A model generated the notes under the pieces. That model searched no databases, had not been told where the DNA came from, and was given only the letters and a program-made list of their open reading frames with translations. Below, piece by piece: positions 22,385 to 34,035 of a stretch of 64,000 nucleotides of DNA. Source of the DNA: Lycocorax pyrrhopterus obiensis (lineage: Eukaryota > Chordata > Aves > Passeriformes > Paradisaeidae); contig JACSVZ010000050.1 of assembly GCA_014706295.1 (NCBI GenBank), positions 1-64,000 on the forward strand, in the 5' to 3' direction. Every line of letters begins with the position of its first letter. Position 1 is the first letter of the stretch. A program made the translations under genes and the position numbers.

Positions 22385-23521
22385 AAGGGTATCAAAGGGG
22401 AAACTACAGTTTACAGAATCAGAAGTACAGTATCTTGGTCACTTAATAAGTAAAGGTAGCCAAAAACTTAATCCTGAAAGGATTGCAGGGATTCTATCCC
22501 TTCCCCCTCCTTCTTCAAAGAAGGAAGTTAGAAGACTGCTTGGATTGTTGAGATATTGCAGACTATGGATCAAAGGGTATTCACAGACAGTAAAATTTCT
22601 ATATGAAAAATTAACAGAGGGGAACAACATAAAATGGACCAGAGAAGATGACAATAAATTTGAAGAATTGAAGTTAAAGTTAGCCTCAGTACCAGCTTTA
22701 AGCTTACCCTCACTAGAAAAACCCTTTCATCTGTATGTGAATGTGGAAAATGGAGTTGCTCATGGAGTTTTAGTCCAGGAACGGGCAGGAGTGAAAAGGC
22801 CAGTGGCTTATTTGTCTAAATTGCTGCATCCAGTGAGCCATGGCTGGCCAATATGTATTCAAGCTATAGCAGCTACGGCTATTCTGGTAGAAGAAAGCCG
22901 TAAACTTACTTTTGGCAGTAAACTAATTGTGTGTACACCTCATGCAGTCCGAAATGTGTTAAATCCAAAAGCTGAAAAATGGTTAACAGATTCTAGGATG
23001 TTAAAATATGAAGCAATTCTGATAGATAGTGATGACTCGACACTGGAAGTAAATAAAAGCTTGAACCCAGCCCAATTTTTATATAGGGAACCAGAGAGTG
23101 ACTTAATCATTTAGAAATTATACAATACCAAACTAAAATTTGGGAAGACCTAGCAGAACAGGCCCTCCCAGAAGAGAAAAAAAATATATGTTGATGGTTC
23201 ATCTAGATGCTTACAAGGAAAAAGGATGTCAGGATATGCTTTAATTGATGGGGAAAATATGCAGACCATCAAAAAAGGGAAATTACCATCAAATTGGTCG
23301 GCCCAGTCTTGTGAATTATATGCTCTAAAAAGAGCACTGGAATATTTAGCACACAAGAAAGGAACTATATATACTGATTCAAAGTATGCCTTTGGGGGGT
23401 AGTACACACCTTTGGAAAAATCTGGGAAGAAAGGGGGTTACTTAATTCAAAGGGAAAGGCACTGGTACATGAGGGACTCATCTTAGAGGTATTAAAATTA
23501 CCTGAAGAGATAGCTGTAGTA
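22385..23521 (+). pseudogene. pol: ERV-B RT connection and RNase H, copy 1
   Basis: RT thumb/connection in the shifted frame, beginning at RVSKGKLQF near 22392, and RNase H. An 8-bp deletion at about 23105, absent from copy 2, creates a stop at 23112. RNase H is recognisable from YVDGSSR (Asp near 23193) and TDSKYA (Asp near 23376), but it lies in other frames because of an A-run and a G-run indel. It would degrade the RNA strand during reverse transcription; here it cannot be made. Confidence 0.85.
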
Positions 23522-24812
23522 CATGTTAGAGGACACCAAAGGGGAATGACTGCAGAAATAAGAGGGAATAACTTGGCAGATCAAGAGCCTAAAGATGCAG
23601 CAGAAAATGGGGCCAAAAGGGTTATGTTAATTTTAACCCCAAATAAGGAAGAATTAGAAATTCCAAAATTTAGTAAAGAAGAAGAAAAAGAATTAAGCAA
23701 GATAGGGGGAGAGCAAGATCAATCTGGAAAATGGAAACTCCCTGATGGGACGCAGTTACTTAATAAACCACTTACTAGAAAAATACTAGAAGACATACAT
23801 CAGAAAACTCATTGGGGTACTCAAGCCCTATGCGATCACTTTTTAAAGAATTATGGATGCATCGGGATCTTCAGATTGGCAAAGCAAGTAACTGATAAAT
23901 GTATAACTTGCCAAAAAATAAATAAAAAGGTAATGAGAAAGACAACACTGGGAAGCTGCAAGTTAGCTCTGCGACCGTTTCAGAGTATTCAAGTGGACTT
24001 TACTGAACTTCCCCAAGTACAGAGGTGGAAGTTTTTATTAGTAATAATAGACCATTTAACTCATTGGGTAGAAGCTGTTCCCACTGTCAGAGCTACAGCT
24101 AATGTGGTGTGTAAAACCCTTTTAGAACAGATTATTCCCAGGTACAGAACGGTTAATAGAATAGATTCAGATAGGGAGACACATTTTACATCAAATAACT
24201 GAAGCCTTGAGAATAAAATGGGAACTACATACCTCACGGCATCCACAAAGTTCGGGCCGGGTAAAAAGGATGAACCAGACTTTAAAAAAGACTTTAACGA
24301 AAGTAATGATTAAAACACAAATGTCGTGGGTAAAATGTTTACCTTTGGCCCTGTGGAGAGTCCGAACACAACCCACGTCAGACCTAGGAGTGTCACCCTA
24401 TGAGATGATGTTTGGATTACCCTTCCTGACCACCCAACATGAAAACGCTACTTACGAAGTAAGGGAAATGAGTGTTAGAAAATATGTCACCACAATTGCA
24501 AAAACGCTGGAAAATTTGAGGTTAAGAGGGATAATCCCTCAAACCACACCTTTAAACTTTAAAATCCATAATATCCATCCAGGGGAATGGGTACTAGTAA
24601 AAACATGGAAAGAGCAATCTTTAACTCCACAATGGGAAGGTCCTTTTCAGGTACTACCGACGACCGAGGCAGCGATCCGAACCAGGGAAAGAGGGTGGAT
24701 CCACGCCGGCAGAATAAAAGGACCAGTGGAAGAACCGAAGGAATGGACTATAACATCTAAGCCGGGTGATATCAAATTGACTCTTAAACGAGGACTGGGT
24801 GGTATTAAATAA
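23522..24812 (+). pseudogene. pol: ERV-B integrase, copy 1 (14-bp deletion, catalytic Glu replaced)
   Basis: Integrase with an N-terminal HHCC zinc domain (His near 23798 and 23810; CxxC at 23900-23911), first catalytic Asp at 23996-23998 and second in SDRE at 24170-24172. A 14-bp deletion between TTTACATCAAA repeats near 24185-24198 shifts the frame and ends the upper part at 24202. The lower part reads in another frame; the catalytic glutamate position is AAA (Lys) at 24264-24266. A GPF-type C-terminal domain follows near 24640, and the frame ends at 24812. The Lys is shared by copy 2 and so is older than the deletion. Confidence 0.88.
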
Positions 24813-26070
24813 TCCAACTGATAAAGTCTTCATGTTTTAATAGACTGTATCCTAATCTCGAGATATCACAACCCCTATCATGCTGGCTGGGTTAAATGTG
24901 AATACATTGTTCTGGTTTGAAAGACAGGTGTCTGTCAAGGAAGGCAGAAGCCTCCCCTGAAATGGAAAATGCAACCCCCTTCCCTCCGAATTATTATAAT
25001 TTTGAAATTAAGGGGCTTTCAGGCAAAGATATGAGGGGTAGGAATAACAGTTCTTTACTAATATATATATATGTATGACAAGGCAAACAAACAACAATAA
25101 CTATGGCAGTAACAGCAAACACAACCACAAACCCAGTGCCAGCCCCTCTCGGCTGTCGGGCACCCCTCCCCCCCCTTCGGTGCAGTTCCAGTCACAGCTG
25201 GCAGGAGCGGCTCAGGGTCCCGGGAAAGGATGGACGAAAAGCTTCACAAACCCTCTGGGTGGCTGATCCCGGTGTCCGGCCGGACCCTCGGGAGCAGCAG
25301 GCTGGAGCAGCAGAGACGAGCACAGATCCCGAGTGGCAGACGAGATGTAGCAAACTGCGGGGCTGCAGTGGGAGCGCCGGGAGGTCTCAGCTGGCGAGGG
25401 TGTGCGGGCTACAGTGTAGCGAAGGGGTCCAAGAGGCAGCAGGAGCAAAGCGGCTGCGGCCCGGCTCGCAGCAGGGCAGGGAAAAGGTGGGCTTCGGAAT
25501 CCGGGTTTCTCAGGTGGAAGGAAAAAAAACCGCCGAAAAGAAGAAACCTCCAGCTCTGACCCACACCTTCCTCACTCTGCGGGTACCAGCAAACCCTGCT
25601 CCCCCCACCCCCCAGGTGAAAAACAAGTAGCTAGTTCGTACCCCCGCCCTCTGTGGCTGGCTCTTTTGTTCTTCTTAAGCACCCAGTGATTCTTCCCCTT
25701 GGAAAACAGATATGGGGAAAATTCTTTAAGAGAAAAAAAAAAACAACAAAAAAACAGGAGAACTCATCAAACCCCCAACATACATAAATTGTAAAAATTG
25801 GTACTGCAATTCACACAAACAACACCCCTTTGTATGGGGTGTTAAATAACAAATTTATTCCCTGAGATTATAACTTTACCTTGTGGATGAGAATTACTAG
25901 TGCCTGTTGAGTGGGAGGTGCCTGAGGAACGGTGTGAAAATTAACAACCGATTTGCCCGGAAAAAAAGCAAAGGAGGTAACGAGGAAATAGAGGGCAAGA
26001 CCGGATTGGCAACTATAACTCGCCACCAAGAAGATCATATACACCTGCTGTGGGTAGCAACCCCATAGGC
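24813..26070 (+). pseudogene. ERV-B pre-env cysteine-rich relic, copy 1 (split by solo LTR)
   Basis: Outside the solo LTR (24908-25780), this interval aligns with the cysteine-rich pre-env region of ERV-A. The parts 24882-24907 and 25786-25830 encode a GWVKC stretch, a second Cys, N-W-Y-C and a K-x-H-P stretch, matching the first ERV-A module, although the final CxxC is lost. Further on come an LVP-x-EWEVPEE stretch and a GKTGLA stretch that match the ERV-A basic region. Multiple stops make it a relic. Function unknown; see the ERV-A entry at 54974. Confidence 0.6.
24908..25780. mobile_element. Solo LTR inserted in ERV-B copy 1 (absent from copy 2)
   Basis: 873 bp starting TGTTCTGGTTTGAAAGACAG and ending CCCCCAACA, flanked by the 5-bp target duplication TACAT at 24903-24907 and 25781-25785. 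Copy 2 has the empty site (CACAT at 46673-46677). The LTR belongs to a different family from ERV-A and ERV-B; I associate its start with passerine ERV LTRs but cannot name it with certainty. A 175-codon ATG-initiated frame (25103-25627) crosses its GC-rich centre and is probably incidental. Confidence 0.92.
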
Positions 26071-27921
26071 ATGGGAGGTGGGGGTATAAGCCATACCGGA
26101 CCTCTACTACTCCTCCTCCTTGTTTTTTGTTTCTCATCTTTCAAGATACCGGCAAAATCATGTCATAAGTGCTACTGGAAACTTTACATGAGAAGAAACA
26201 GAGGTTCCTTTTTTATTACACACACCCACATTAACAGTCACTGTTATAACCCTTCCAAACTAGGTACCTGTACACAGAACGGGAAAAAATACTGGATTGC
26301 AGAAAACCTAGGAAAAAATGAATGTCCAAAAGGGGAAAGATGAGTTTGTTTCACATTTGCCTTTAAAGGTAGGGTCCAAGATTTGGTAAAAAAACAAGTA
26401 GCAAACGGAAAGGCTAAAGTAACACAGCAATCTAATTCTGTGTTAACCCCACACCAAGATTTATATACAAAACTTAAACAGCAATTTGAAAAGGAAATCG
26501 ATATCTCGAGATTTAGAAAAAATCTGTTTGTGGAACTGGGAGAAAGAATAAGTAAAGAATTAAACGTAACCAACTGTTGAGTCTGTGGAGGGGCCTTAAT
26601 GTCAGAGGAATAGCCATGGAAAGGCAGTAGCTTAAGCCCGGTTGAACTCCTTAAATGGAACCGAACAAATATAAGAGGAGAAAGCCGATCGGAAGGGTGG
26701 ATTCTAAGTTCAGCAGTAATAGGAGAAGAATGTCTCTGGCGCACTGAAAAGAATTTTCTTAGTGAAGTAAGAAATACTCCCTGCAAGAGGTATAAAGCTA
26801 GTAATGGAACTTCTACATGGTGGATCCCAGAAAAACCAACTCTGTATTGGACCCAGAGAAAAACAGGAGGGAAAAATTGCAAGTACAATAATGAAACCAA
26901 ACTTTTTCAATGCAATGACACAGACAAGAATCCTTATTTTGGGATCCCAGAAATATCAAAATTTTAGAAAAATACAAATGAACAAAAAAAAGATTATTGG
27001 AAAGCACCAGATGGCTTATTTTAAATATGTAAGAAAAGAGCATACCCAAAACTTCCCCCCCGATGGAAAGGGAGTTGTACTCTGGGGATCATACAGCCAA
27101 GAGTTTTCCTTTTACCGGGATCAGATGGAGGTCAATTAAGAGTACCTGTTTACGAAGACTCAAAAAAGAATAAAAGGGAATTGATCGAAGGATATCAAAA
27201 GTGGGGAGATGAAGAATGGCCCCCTGAACGCATACTGGAAACATATGAGCCAGCCACCCGGGCACAATATGGGAGTTGGGGATATCGAACCCCGATTTAT
27301 ATGCTGAATTGCATTATAAGACTCCAAGCAGTTGTGGAGGTAATAACAAACAAGACTGCCCGAGCACTAGAATTGATATCAAGTCAACAAAGCCAAACCC
27401 GAGCCGCAGTGTATCAAAACAGGTTGGCTTTGGACTATTTATTACCTGAGGAAGGGAGCGTTTGTAGAAAATTTAATACATCAGATTGTTGTTTAAAAAT
27501 AGATGACAACAGGGATGCCATCCTAGATATAGCCAAAGATATCAAAAAAATAGCCCATGTACGGGTCCAAAAATGAGAATCAATGTTAAAAGCTAGCTGG
27601 TGGGATAATGTATTGGGAATAGAATACTGGAAGAAGCTAAGATTCTTCCTTTTATGCGCTACAGCTAGTTTGACATTTCTTCCTTGCTTGATCCCCCGTT
27701 TTATTCGACTAATCACCAGCGTAGTCCAAGGTATGCAAGTAGTCACAATGCCTGTGGACCCCAAATTAGCTACATCCGGAACGGCACAAAAAATAATGGT
27801 GTTAAAGAAACAAAATAATATAGGAGATCCCTTTGAAGAAGCAAGATTGATTTGTGAAAAAAATGAGCAAATAATGAAAGTCAGAAAACAAGAATTATTG
27901 CTCAAGCCAAATGATTTGTAA
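26071..27921 (+). pseudogene. env: ERV-B env (SU-TM), copy 1
   Basis: Envelope glycoprotein, with ATG at 26071 followed by a leucine-rich signal segment (about 26098-26140). Several frames are needed. SU contains C-stop-V-C at 26575-26586, which looks like a CWxC motif whose Trp became TGA, and another Trp-to-TAG at 26611. A KKNKR processing site lies at 27163-27177. In TM, a heptad region is followed by QNRLALDYLL and then a Cys at 27463 and CC at 27487-27492, a spacing of seven residues. Another Trp-to-TGA occurs at 27574, then a membrane anchor near 27643-27697 and a cytoplasmic tail ending at 27921. I see no hydrophobic fusion peptide right after the cleavage site. It would have mediated receptor binding and fusion but cannot be made intact. 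Confidence 0.85.
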
Positions 27922-27923
27922 AA

Positions 27924-27939
27924 ATAGAAGAGGGGGAAT
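27924..27939 (+). other. ERV-B polypurine tract, copy 1
   Basis: AGAAGAGGGGGAA immediately before the 3' LTR TGTG start; the expected primer for plus-strand synthesis. Confidence 0.8.
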
Positions 27940-28586
27940 TGTGATAAATAGATGCTATAATATTGGCTTTCTGCAAATGTTAAAATAAGTGATGTTAAAA
28001 GTAGCCTTTTAAACAGTAGTTTTGTCCCAAATAGATGCTATATGTAAAATAGCTTTATTACAAAACAGATGCTATATAAGGTAGTTTTGTTGTGAAGATG
28101 TGGTTTTTTAATACTTTTTCATTCAACCAAAAACTTAGAAATAGCTATGCTTATGAACTATTCGGGCTCCTGCTACCAACTATCAGCAACAGATAAGATA
28201 TGCCCACAGCGATCTGCTGATTCCAGGAAGTACCAAGCCGAGCAAGCTGAGACGGGAGAACTGCATTCCATTTTGAACTGTTCCTGAAAAGGGTTTGAAT
28301 ACGTGACGCCAGAAGGCTTATCCCCACAGCGATCTGCTGATTCTGGGAACTACCGATGAACTGCATTCCATTTTGAACTGTTCCTGGAAAGGGTTTTAAA
28401 TATGTATAATGGTTTATGAATATGTATAATTGTTTATGAATATGTAATACTCGAAGTGTATGCAAAAGATGTCTCCAAGATAGCAGGTGTGCTCTTGGCT
28501 GAGTGCCAAAGCACCCAGCGCTGTGACATTTTGCTTTATTATTATCTTTGTCCCTTATTGTCCTTTATTAAACTTTTCAATCCTAA
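27940..28586 (+). mobile_element. ERV-B 3' LTR, copy 1 (end deleted)
   Basis: Matches the 5' LTR but contains an extra diverged direct repeat: the block CACAGCGATCTGCTGATTC through AAGGGTT occurs at about 28206-28295 and again at 28327-28396. The last ~27 bp of the LTR are missing in this copy through a 68-bp deletion relative to copy 2. Confidence 0.88.
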
Positions 28587-29009
28587 TCCTTAGGAGTTAA
28601 ACACCTTGGTAGAATCCTCAAACAGGAATTCTTAGGAGCTAAATGCCTTGGTAGGAGTTATAGGAGTTAAAACCCATAGGGGTGGGGACTCCTTGGTAAG
28701 AGAGTGATTTCCTGGACAGTCCACTGGGAAATCTGATTAAAATTACCTAAACCAGACAGATTTTGGCTTTGTAGTGCAGATTTATTGGGGGTTCAGTTTT
28801 TGAAGTTCAGTTCTGTTTGTTTGGCTTGGTGGTATAGATTTATTAGTGGTTTTATTATTGGTAGACCAGTGTTATTGGTAGATCGATTCTGTCTGGTTTG
28901 GGTTCAGCTTGTAGAAAAGGTTTTGTAGTTCAGTCCTCTCATCTGAGGGAGAGAAAACTGTTTAGGAAGGTGTATAAGAGAGAGAGTAACGGGTGGGAAG
29001 TTAAACAAC
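28587..29009 (+). other. ERV-A leader, downstream part (copy 1)
   Basis: Resumed leader of the outer provirus. It contains imperfect repeats of a TTAGGAGTTAAACACCTTGG unit at 28590-28690 and then U-rich sequence with ATAGATTTATT-type repeats. No gene. It ends at the gag ATG. Confidence 0.75.
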
Positions 29010-30553
29010 ATGGGACAAAAAGCAAGTAAGACAAATCTCGAGAAAAACAAAACGGTATTGAATGATACACCACCTGATAGCCCACTGGGGGTTATGAGAA
29101 AATACTGGGATGAATCTAGTATTACTAAAGGAAAAGATAAAGTTAAAATGATAAACTTCTGTATGATGGTATGGGCAGAAAGAAAAATTAGATCTGATAA
29201 TCTACATTGACCAAAATATGGTTCGTGTGAGGGCTGGATGTGCCAAGCATTAAATGGATATGTCAACGGAAAGAAGCCTTATAATCTGGAAGAATGTGAA
29301 TATGTGGCATGTTGGAGAGGATCAGAGGTAAAACCCACAACAATTCTAAAAGTACAGGAGGCTAAAACAAAGCTGGGGAGAAGTAAATGGGATCCTTTAG
29401 AACATCTACCTCTGCCTTATAATCCTGCCACCGGGGAAGCTCCGTCACAACAGGGACCCCTGCCACAGGGAGAAGAAGCCGCACTTAGAGTAGAAAATCC
29501 CCATCCTTGCTGCCGAGTTACATGCTCAAGAATAATAGAAGAAAGGGGAGAGGAAAAATTATTTCCTTTAAGGGAAGTTCCTCTGGGGGGGGCACAGGGA
29601 GGGATTGGATTTGTAAATGTTCCCTTAAACTCTACAGAGGTAAGAAGTTTTAAAAAAGAGGTGAAAGCATTGTTAGAAGACCCGTTGGATTTGGCAGAAC
29701 AGTTAGACCAATTTCTAGGGCCAAGCATAGACACATGGGGAGAGATGCAATCCATTATGAGTATATTATTCACCGCAGAAGAACGACAAATGACTAGAAT
29801 AGCAGGAATGAGAATATGGGAAAGGGAAAACCAACAAGGAGTCCCTGCTGATCAGAAAGTGCCTCCTCAGAGTCCCCAGTGGGACCAGAATCAACCTCAA
29901 GGTAGACAAAACATGGTTGATTTTCAAAACCTAATCTTAAGAGGAATAAAAGAGGCAGCCCCAAGAGGACAAAATGCAGCTTGGGCATTCAATAGCTGAC
30001 AAGGAAAGGATGAAACATCCACAGAATGGTTAGAAAGACTTAGAAAAACAATGCAGCAATTTTCTGGCATTGACCCCTCTGGCCCAGTGGGACAGGCGGT
30101 ACTTAAAGTAAGTTTTGTTACTCATTCCTGGCCAGATATTCAAAAGAAGTTAGAAGAATTAGAAGATTGGCAAGACAAGGGTTTGGAGGAATTATTAAAG
30201 GAAACTCAGAAAGTGTATATGTCCAGAGGGACAAAGAAAAAGCAAAAGCCAAAGCGAGAATCACGATTGCCGCTATGAAGGAGGCAGAATCCACGAACAA
30301 AGCGGGGGGAACCCAGAAAGGAAAGGGGTCGGGGTAGTGCTCGGAAAAGCAGTCAGGTGTGGTGGCTAGTCGGACCGCTGGGGAAACAACAACAGAGAAA
30401 TCAGAAAGATGCATGGGAAAGTTTAGCTGTCATTACTGTGGCGCTCCTGGCCACTTAAGGAGGAATTGCCCGAAGCGTGGGAAAGATGTGAAAGACTTGG
30501 AAGGCGAGATGGCACAGGGGCTTTTTTTTACTGGAGATGGAAAAGCAAACTGA
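29010..30553 (+). pseudogene. gag: ERV-A gag, copy 1
   Basis: Starts with ATG-GGA at 29010, giving the Met-Gly of a myristoylated matrix protein. The first frame is stopped at 29208 by TGA where ERV-B has TGG (Trp), and again at 29998 by TGA where ERV-B has CGA. The reading frame is kept to about 30278; a frameshift then precedes the nucleocapsid with one CCHC knuckle near 30430-30472. The capsid has the same QSIMSILF and WLERLRKTM (major homology) segments as ERV-B. ERV-A lacks the long Pro/Ala repeat of ERV-B and has LPYN in place of PPSY. Gag frame ends with TGA at 30551. Confidence 0.9.
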
Positions 30554-31420
30554 GCCCTTGATAAAGTTAAAAATAGGACCCGGGAAGAAGAAATGGAATT
30601 TTTAGTAGATACCAGAGCTGATAGAACATGTACCTTAAAGGTTTCTGAGGGGTGTTGTATGAGTTAAAAAGATATTAGCGTGATAAGGGCAAAAGGGGAA
30701 GGGTTTAAGGCACCCTTAATCTAAAATGTACGTGTAGAATGCCCTAATCATTTCGCAACTGGAGACTTATTGTTAGTCCCGGGTGCCGGACAAAATTTAT
30801 TGGGGCTAGATTTGCAATTGTTATTAGGTATAGGGGTACTCCCGGAAGAAGGACAAATGAGAGCAAAGATTTTAACTTTAACTAATGAAGACAAGAATAA
30901 AATTGAACCTGAAGTGTGGGCATCCAAAAATAATCAAGGAAAGATACACATGAAGCTAATTGAAATAATTATAGAAAATCCATCTCACCCCATAAGGGTC
31001 AGGCAATATGCAATATCTAAGGAAGGAAGGATGGGGTTAAAACCGGTGATAGACAAATTGCTGCAAGACGGAACTTTAGAAGCCTGCATGTCACCTCACA
31101 ATGCCCCGATATTACCGGTAAAAAAGGCTGATGGGACATACAGGCTAGTCCAAGATCTGAGAGAAATTAACAAAAGAACACATACACGGTTTCCCGTCAT
31201 GTCCAACCCTTACACACTTCTGAACCATATCCCTCCCTGTCACACATGGTACAGTGTGATAGATTTAAAGGATGCATTTTGGGCTTCCCCATTAGCAGAA
31301 AATAGGAGGGACTTCTTTGCATTTGAATGGCAAGATCCTGCGACAAGAAGAAAGCAACAATTACCTAGACCTGGACTAGATTGCCCTAGGGATTTACAGA
31401 ATCTCTGAATCTGTTCGGAT
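30554..31420 (+). pseudogene. pol: ERV-A protease and reverse transcriptase palm, copy 1
   Basis: The protease active site reads D-T-R instead of D-T-G (30608-30616; GGA-to-AGA), so the protease would be dead even in frame. Two in-frame stops follow (near 30664 and 30721). From 30770 an open stretch covers the RT fingers and palm, with DLREIN and the VIDLKDAFW motif, until a frameshift near 31360 disrupts the LPQGF motif. Confidence 0.85.
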
Positions 31421-32896
31421 AGGCTTTAGAGGCTCTTCTTATGTCTTTTGAACGAAGTGAAGAGATACTCATCTTACAATATGTAGACAATTTATTAATA
31501 TCAGGGTCAGACGAGGAAACAGTTCAGAACACCACTATTAATCTGTTAAATTTTCTTGGGAAAAAACGGCTACGGGTTTCAAAGAAAAAGCTACAGTTTG
31601 TAGAACAAGAAGTAAAATATTTAGGACATTGGCTAAGCCGGGGAAGTAAAAAGTTAGATCCTGAAAGGGCGCAAGGTATATTATCCCTCTCCCCACCACA
31701 AACCAAAAAGGAAGTTAGGAGGCTATTAGGATTACTGGGGTACTGTAGGCAGTGGATTGATTAATATAGCAAAGCAGTAGAATTTTTGTATGAAAAGCTG
31801 ATCAGCTAAGATAACATCTGTTGGACACAGGAAGATGACCAGAAGCTAGAAATAGTAAAAGGGAAACTTATAGAATCTCCAGTCTTAAGTTTACCGGATG
31901 TAACCAGACCCTTTCAGTTGTTTGCTGATTCAAATGAAGGGGTAGCCTGTGGAGTACTCACACAAGAATAGGGGGGGTCCAAGAAGCCTGTAGCGTTTCT
32001 CTCTAAATTATTAGATCCTGTGGCCAGAGGGTGGCCAGTTTGTGTACAAGCTATATCAGCTATAACACTGTTAGTAGAAGAAGCTCAGAAGCTCACGATT
32101 AGCGGAACCCTAGCAGTACATGCTCCACATCCCATACGATCAGTATTAAACCAAAAAGCTGAGAAGTGGCTCACAGATTCAAGGATGCTAAAGTATGAAA
32201 CTATGCTCCTGGAAACTCCAAATTTAACCATCTCCACCAGTAGCCATGTGAATCCCGCCCAGTTTTTGTATGAGAAACCAGAGGGGAATGTTACTCATGA
32301 TTGCTTAGAACTAATAGATTATCAAACTAAAATATGGGAAGACCTAATGGAATGTGATCTACCAGATGGGGAAAACTTATTTATTGATGGGTCTTCCCAG
32401 TGCCAGCAAGAGCAGCGAATGTCTGGGTATGCAGTGGTAGATGGGAGGACTACGGGACTTAAAGAAAAGGGAAAATTGCCTAGTCACTGGTCAGCCCAGT
32501 CTCGTGAACTGTACGCCCTTAATAGAGCCTTGAAGTTATTAGAAGGAAAAGTGGTGACAATCTTTGCGGATTCAAAATATGCGTATGGAGTAGTACACAC
32601 TTTCGGGAAAATCTGGGAAGAAAGAGGGTTATTCAAGTGGAAAGGGGCTGATTCATGAAAGACTTATTTTTGAAATCTTAGAAGCATTAAGATTGCCTAA
32701 AGAAATAGCTGTGGTACATATTAAAGGACACCAGAAGGGGAGGACCCTAGAAATAAGAGGGAATAATTTAGCAGATCAAGAGGCTAGGGATGCAGCAGAA
32801 AATGGAAGTGAAAAGGTTATGTTAATCCTAGCTCCAAGCAAAGAAGAATTAGAAATCCCAATATTTAGCAAAGCAGAGGAAAAGGAACTTCGTTAA
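31421..32896 (+). pseudogene. pol: ERV-A RT connection and RNase H, copy 1
   Basis: The polymerase motif reads YVDN (31480-31491) instead of YVDD, a GAC/GAT-to-AAT change of a catalytic residue. Stops follow at about 31762, 31807 and 31968. RNase H is in a good open stretch (32020-32658) and keeps the Asp of FIDGSS, the Glu of SRELYAL and the Asp of ADSKYA. A frameshift near 32640-32690 leads to the H-containing end (VHIKGHQKG) and the tether to integrase. Confidence 0.85.
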
Positions 32897-34035
32897 GACA
32901 GGGGGAAGCAAGACTAGTCTGGGAAATGGAAACTCCCTGACAGGAGACATTTACTTAATAAGCCCCCAGCCAGAAAAATATTAGAAGATATGCATCCAAA
33001 AACTCATTGGGGAACTCAAGCCTTACGTGATCATTTTTTGAGGAATTATGGATGCATTGGGATTTTTGGATTAGCCAAACAAGTGACTAAAAATCGTATA
33101 ACATGTCAGAGGAAAAATAAAAAAGTATGAGAAAACCCACACTGGGAAGGCACGAGTTAGCCCTGCGACCATTTCAAAGCATCCAAGTAGACTTTACTGA
33201 ACTTCCCCAAGTACAGAAATGGAAATTCTTATTAGTAATAATAGACCATTTAATTCACTGGGTAGAAGCTATCCCAGCTGTTAAGGCTACAGCCAGCATA
33301 GTATGCAAAACTCTCCTGGAACAAATTATTCCCAGGTATGGAATGGTTAACAAAATAGACTCAGATAGAGGAACACATTTTACATCAAAGGTGTTAGGGC
33401 AAACTACACAGGCCCTGGGAATAGATTGGGACTTACATACCCCACAGCACCCGCAAAGCTCGGGTAGGGTAGAACGAATGAATCAAACTCTAAAAAACAC
33501 CTTAACCAAACTAATGATTGAAACACAGATGTCCTGGATAAGGTGTTCAGCTTTAGCCCTATTAAGGGTCAGGACACAACCCCCATCAGACCTGGGAGTG
33601 TCCCCCTACGAAATGATGTTTGGGCTGACCTTTCTGACCACTCAACATAAAACCGCTACTTATGAAGAAGGGGAGGCAAGTGTTAAGAAATATATCACCA
33701 CAATTGCCCAAACACCGGAAAACTTGCGAGCGAGAGGAATGATTCCTCAAACCGCACCCTTAGACTTTAAAATCCATAATATTCACCTGAGGGAACGGGT
33801 CATGGTTAAAACGTGGAAGGAGCAGACTCTGACTCCACAATGGGAAGGTCCGTTCCAGGTGTCGGTGACAACCGAGGCAGCGATCCAAACCAAGGAGTGA
33901 GGGTGGATCCACGCCAACGGACTCAAAGGATCCGTGGAAGAACCTAAGGAGTGGACCATAATATCTATGCCGGGTGATACAAAACTAACTCTTAAGTGCG
34001 GACAGGGGGGTAATGAACTGGGAAAACATGAATGA
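32897..34035 (+). pseudogene. pol: ERV-A integrase, copy 1
   Basis: HHCC domain (THWG and CxxC-like RITCQ, where the first Cys position reads Arg), then the core with Asp in VDFTEL, Asp in SDRGTHF and the catalytic Glu kept in GRVERMNQ (about 33466-33489). A one-base loss in the A-run near 33121 separates the zinc domain from the core in this copy; copy 2 is open across it. A stop at 33898 precedes the last ~45 codons. Ends at 34033-34035. Confidence 0.88.

Larger units (their letters stand above)
17929..28586 (+). mobile_element. Inner provirus ERV-B, copy 1
   Basis: Complete-length provirus with two LTRs, tRNA-Pro-like PBS, gag, pro-pol, env and polypurine tract. It is inserted in the leader of ERV-A, so it is the younger insertion. 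In this copy it has acquired a solo LTR (24908-25780) and lost the last bases of its 3' LTR in a 68-bp deletion. All genes are broken. Confidence 0.92.

Noticed and set aside
25103..25630. 175-codon ATG frame inside the solo LTR
   Set aside because: LTR U3/R sequence with no similarity I know. Some LTRs encode proteins, but one copy gives no evidence for that.
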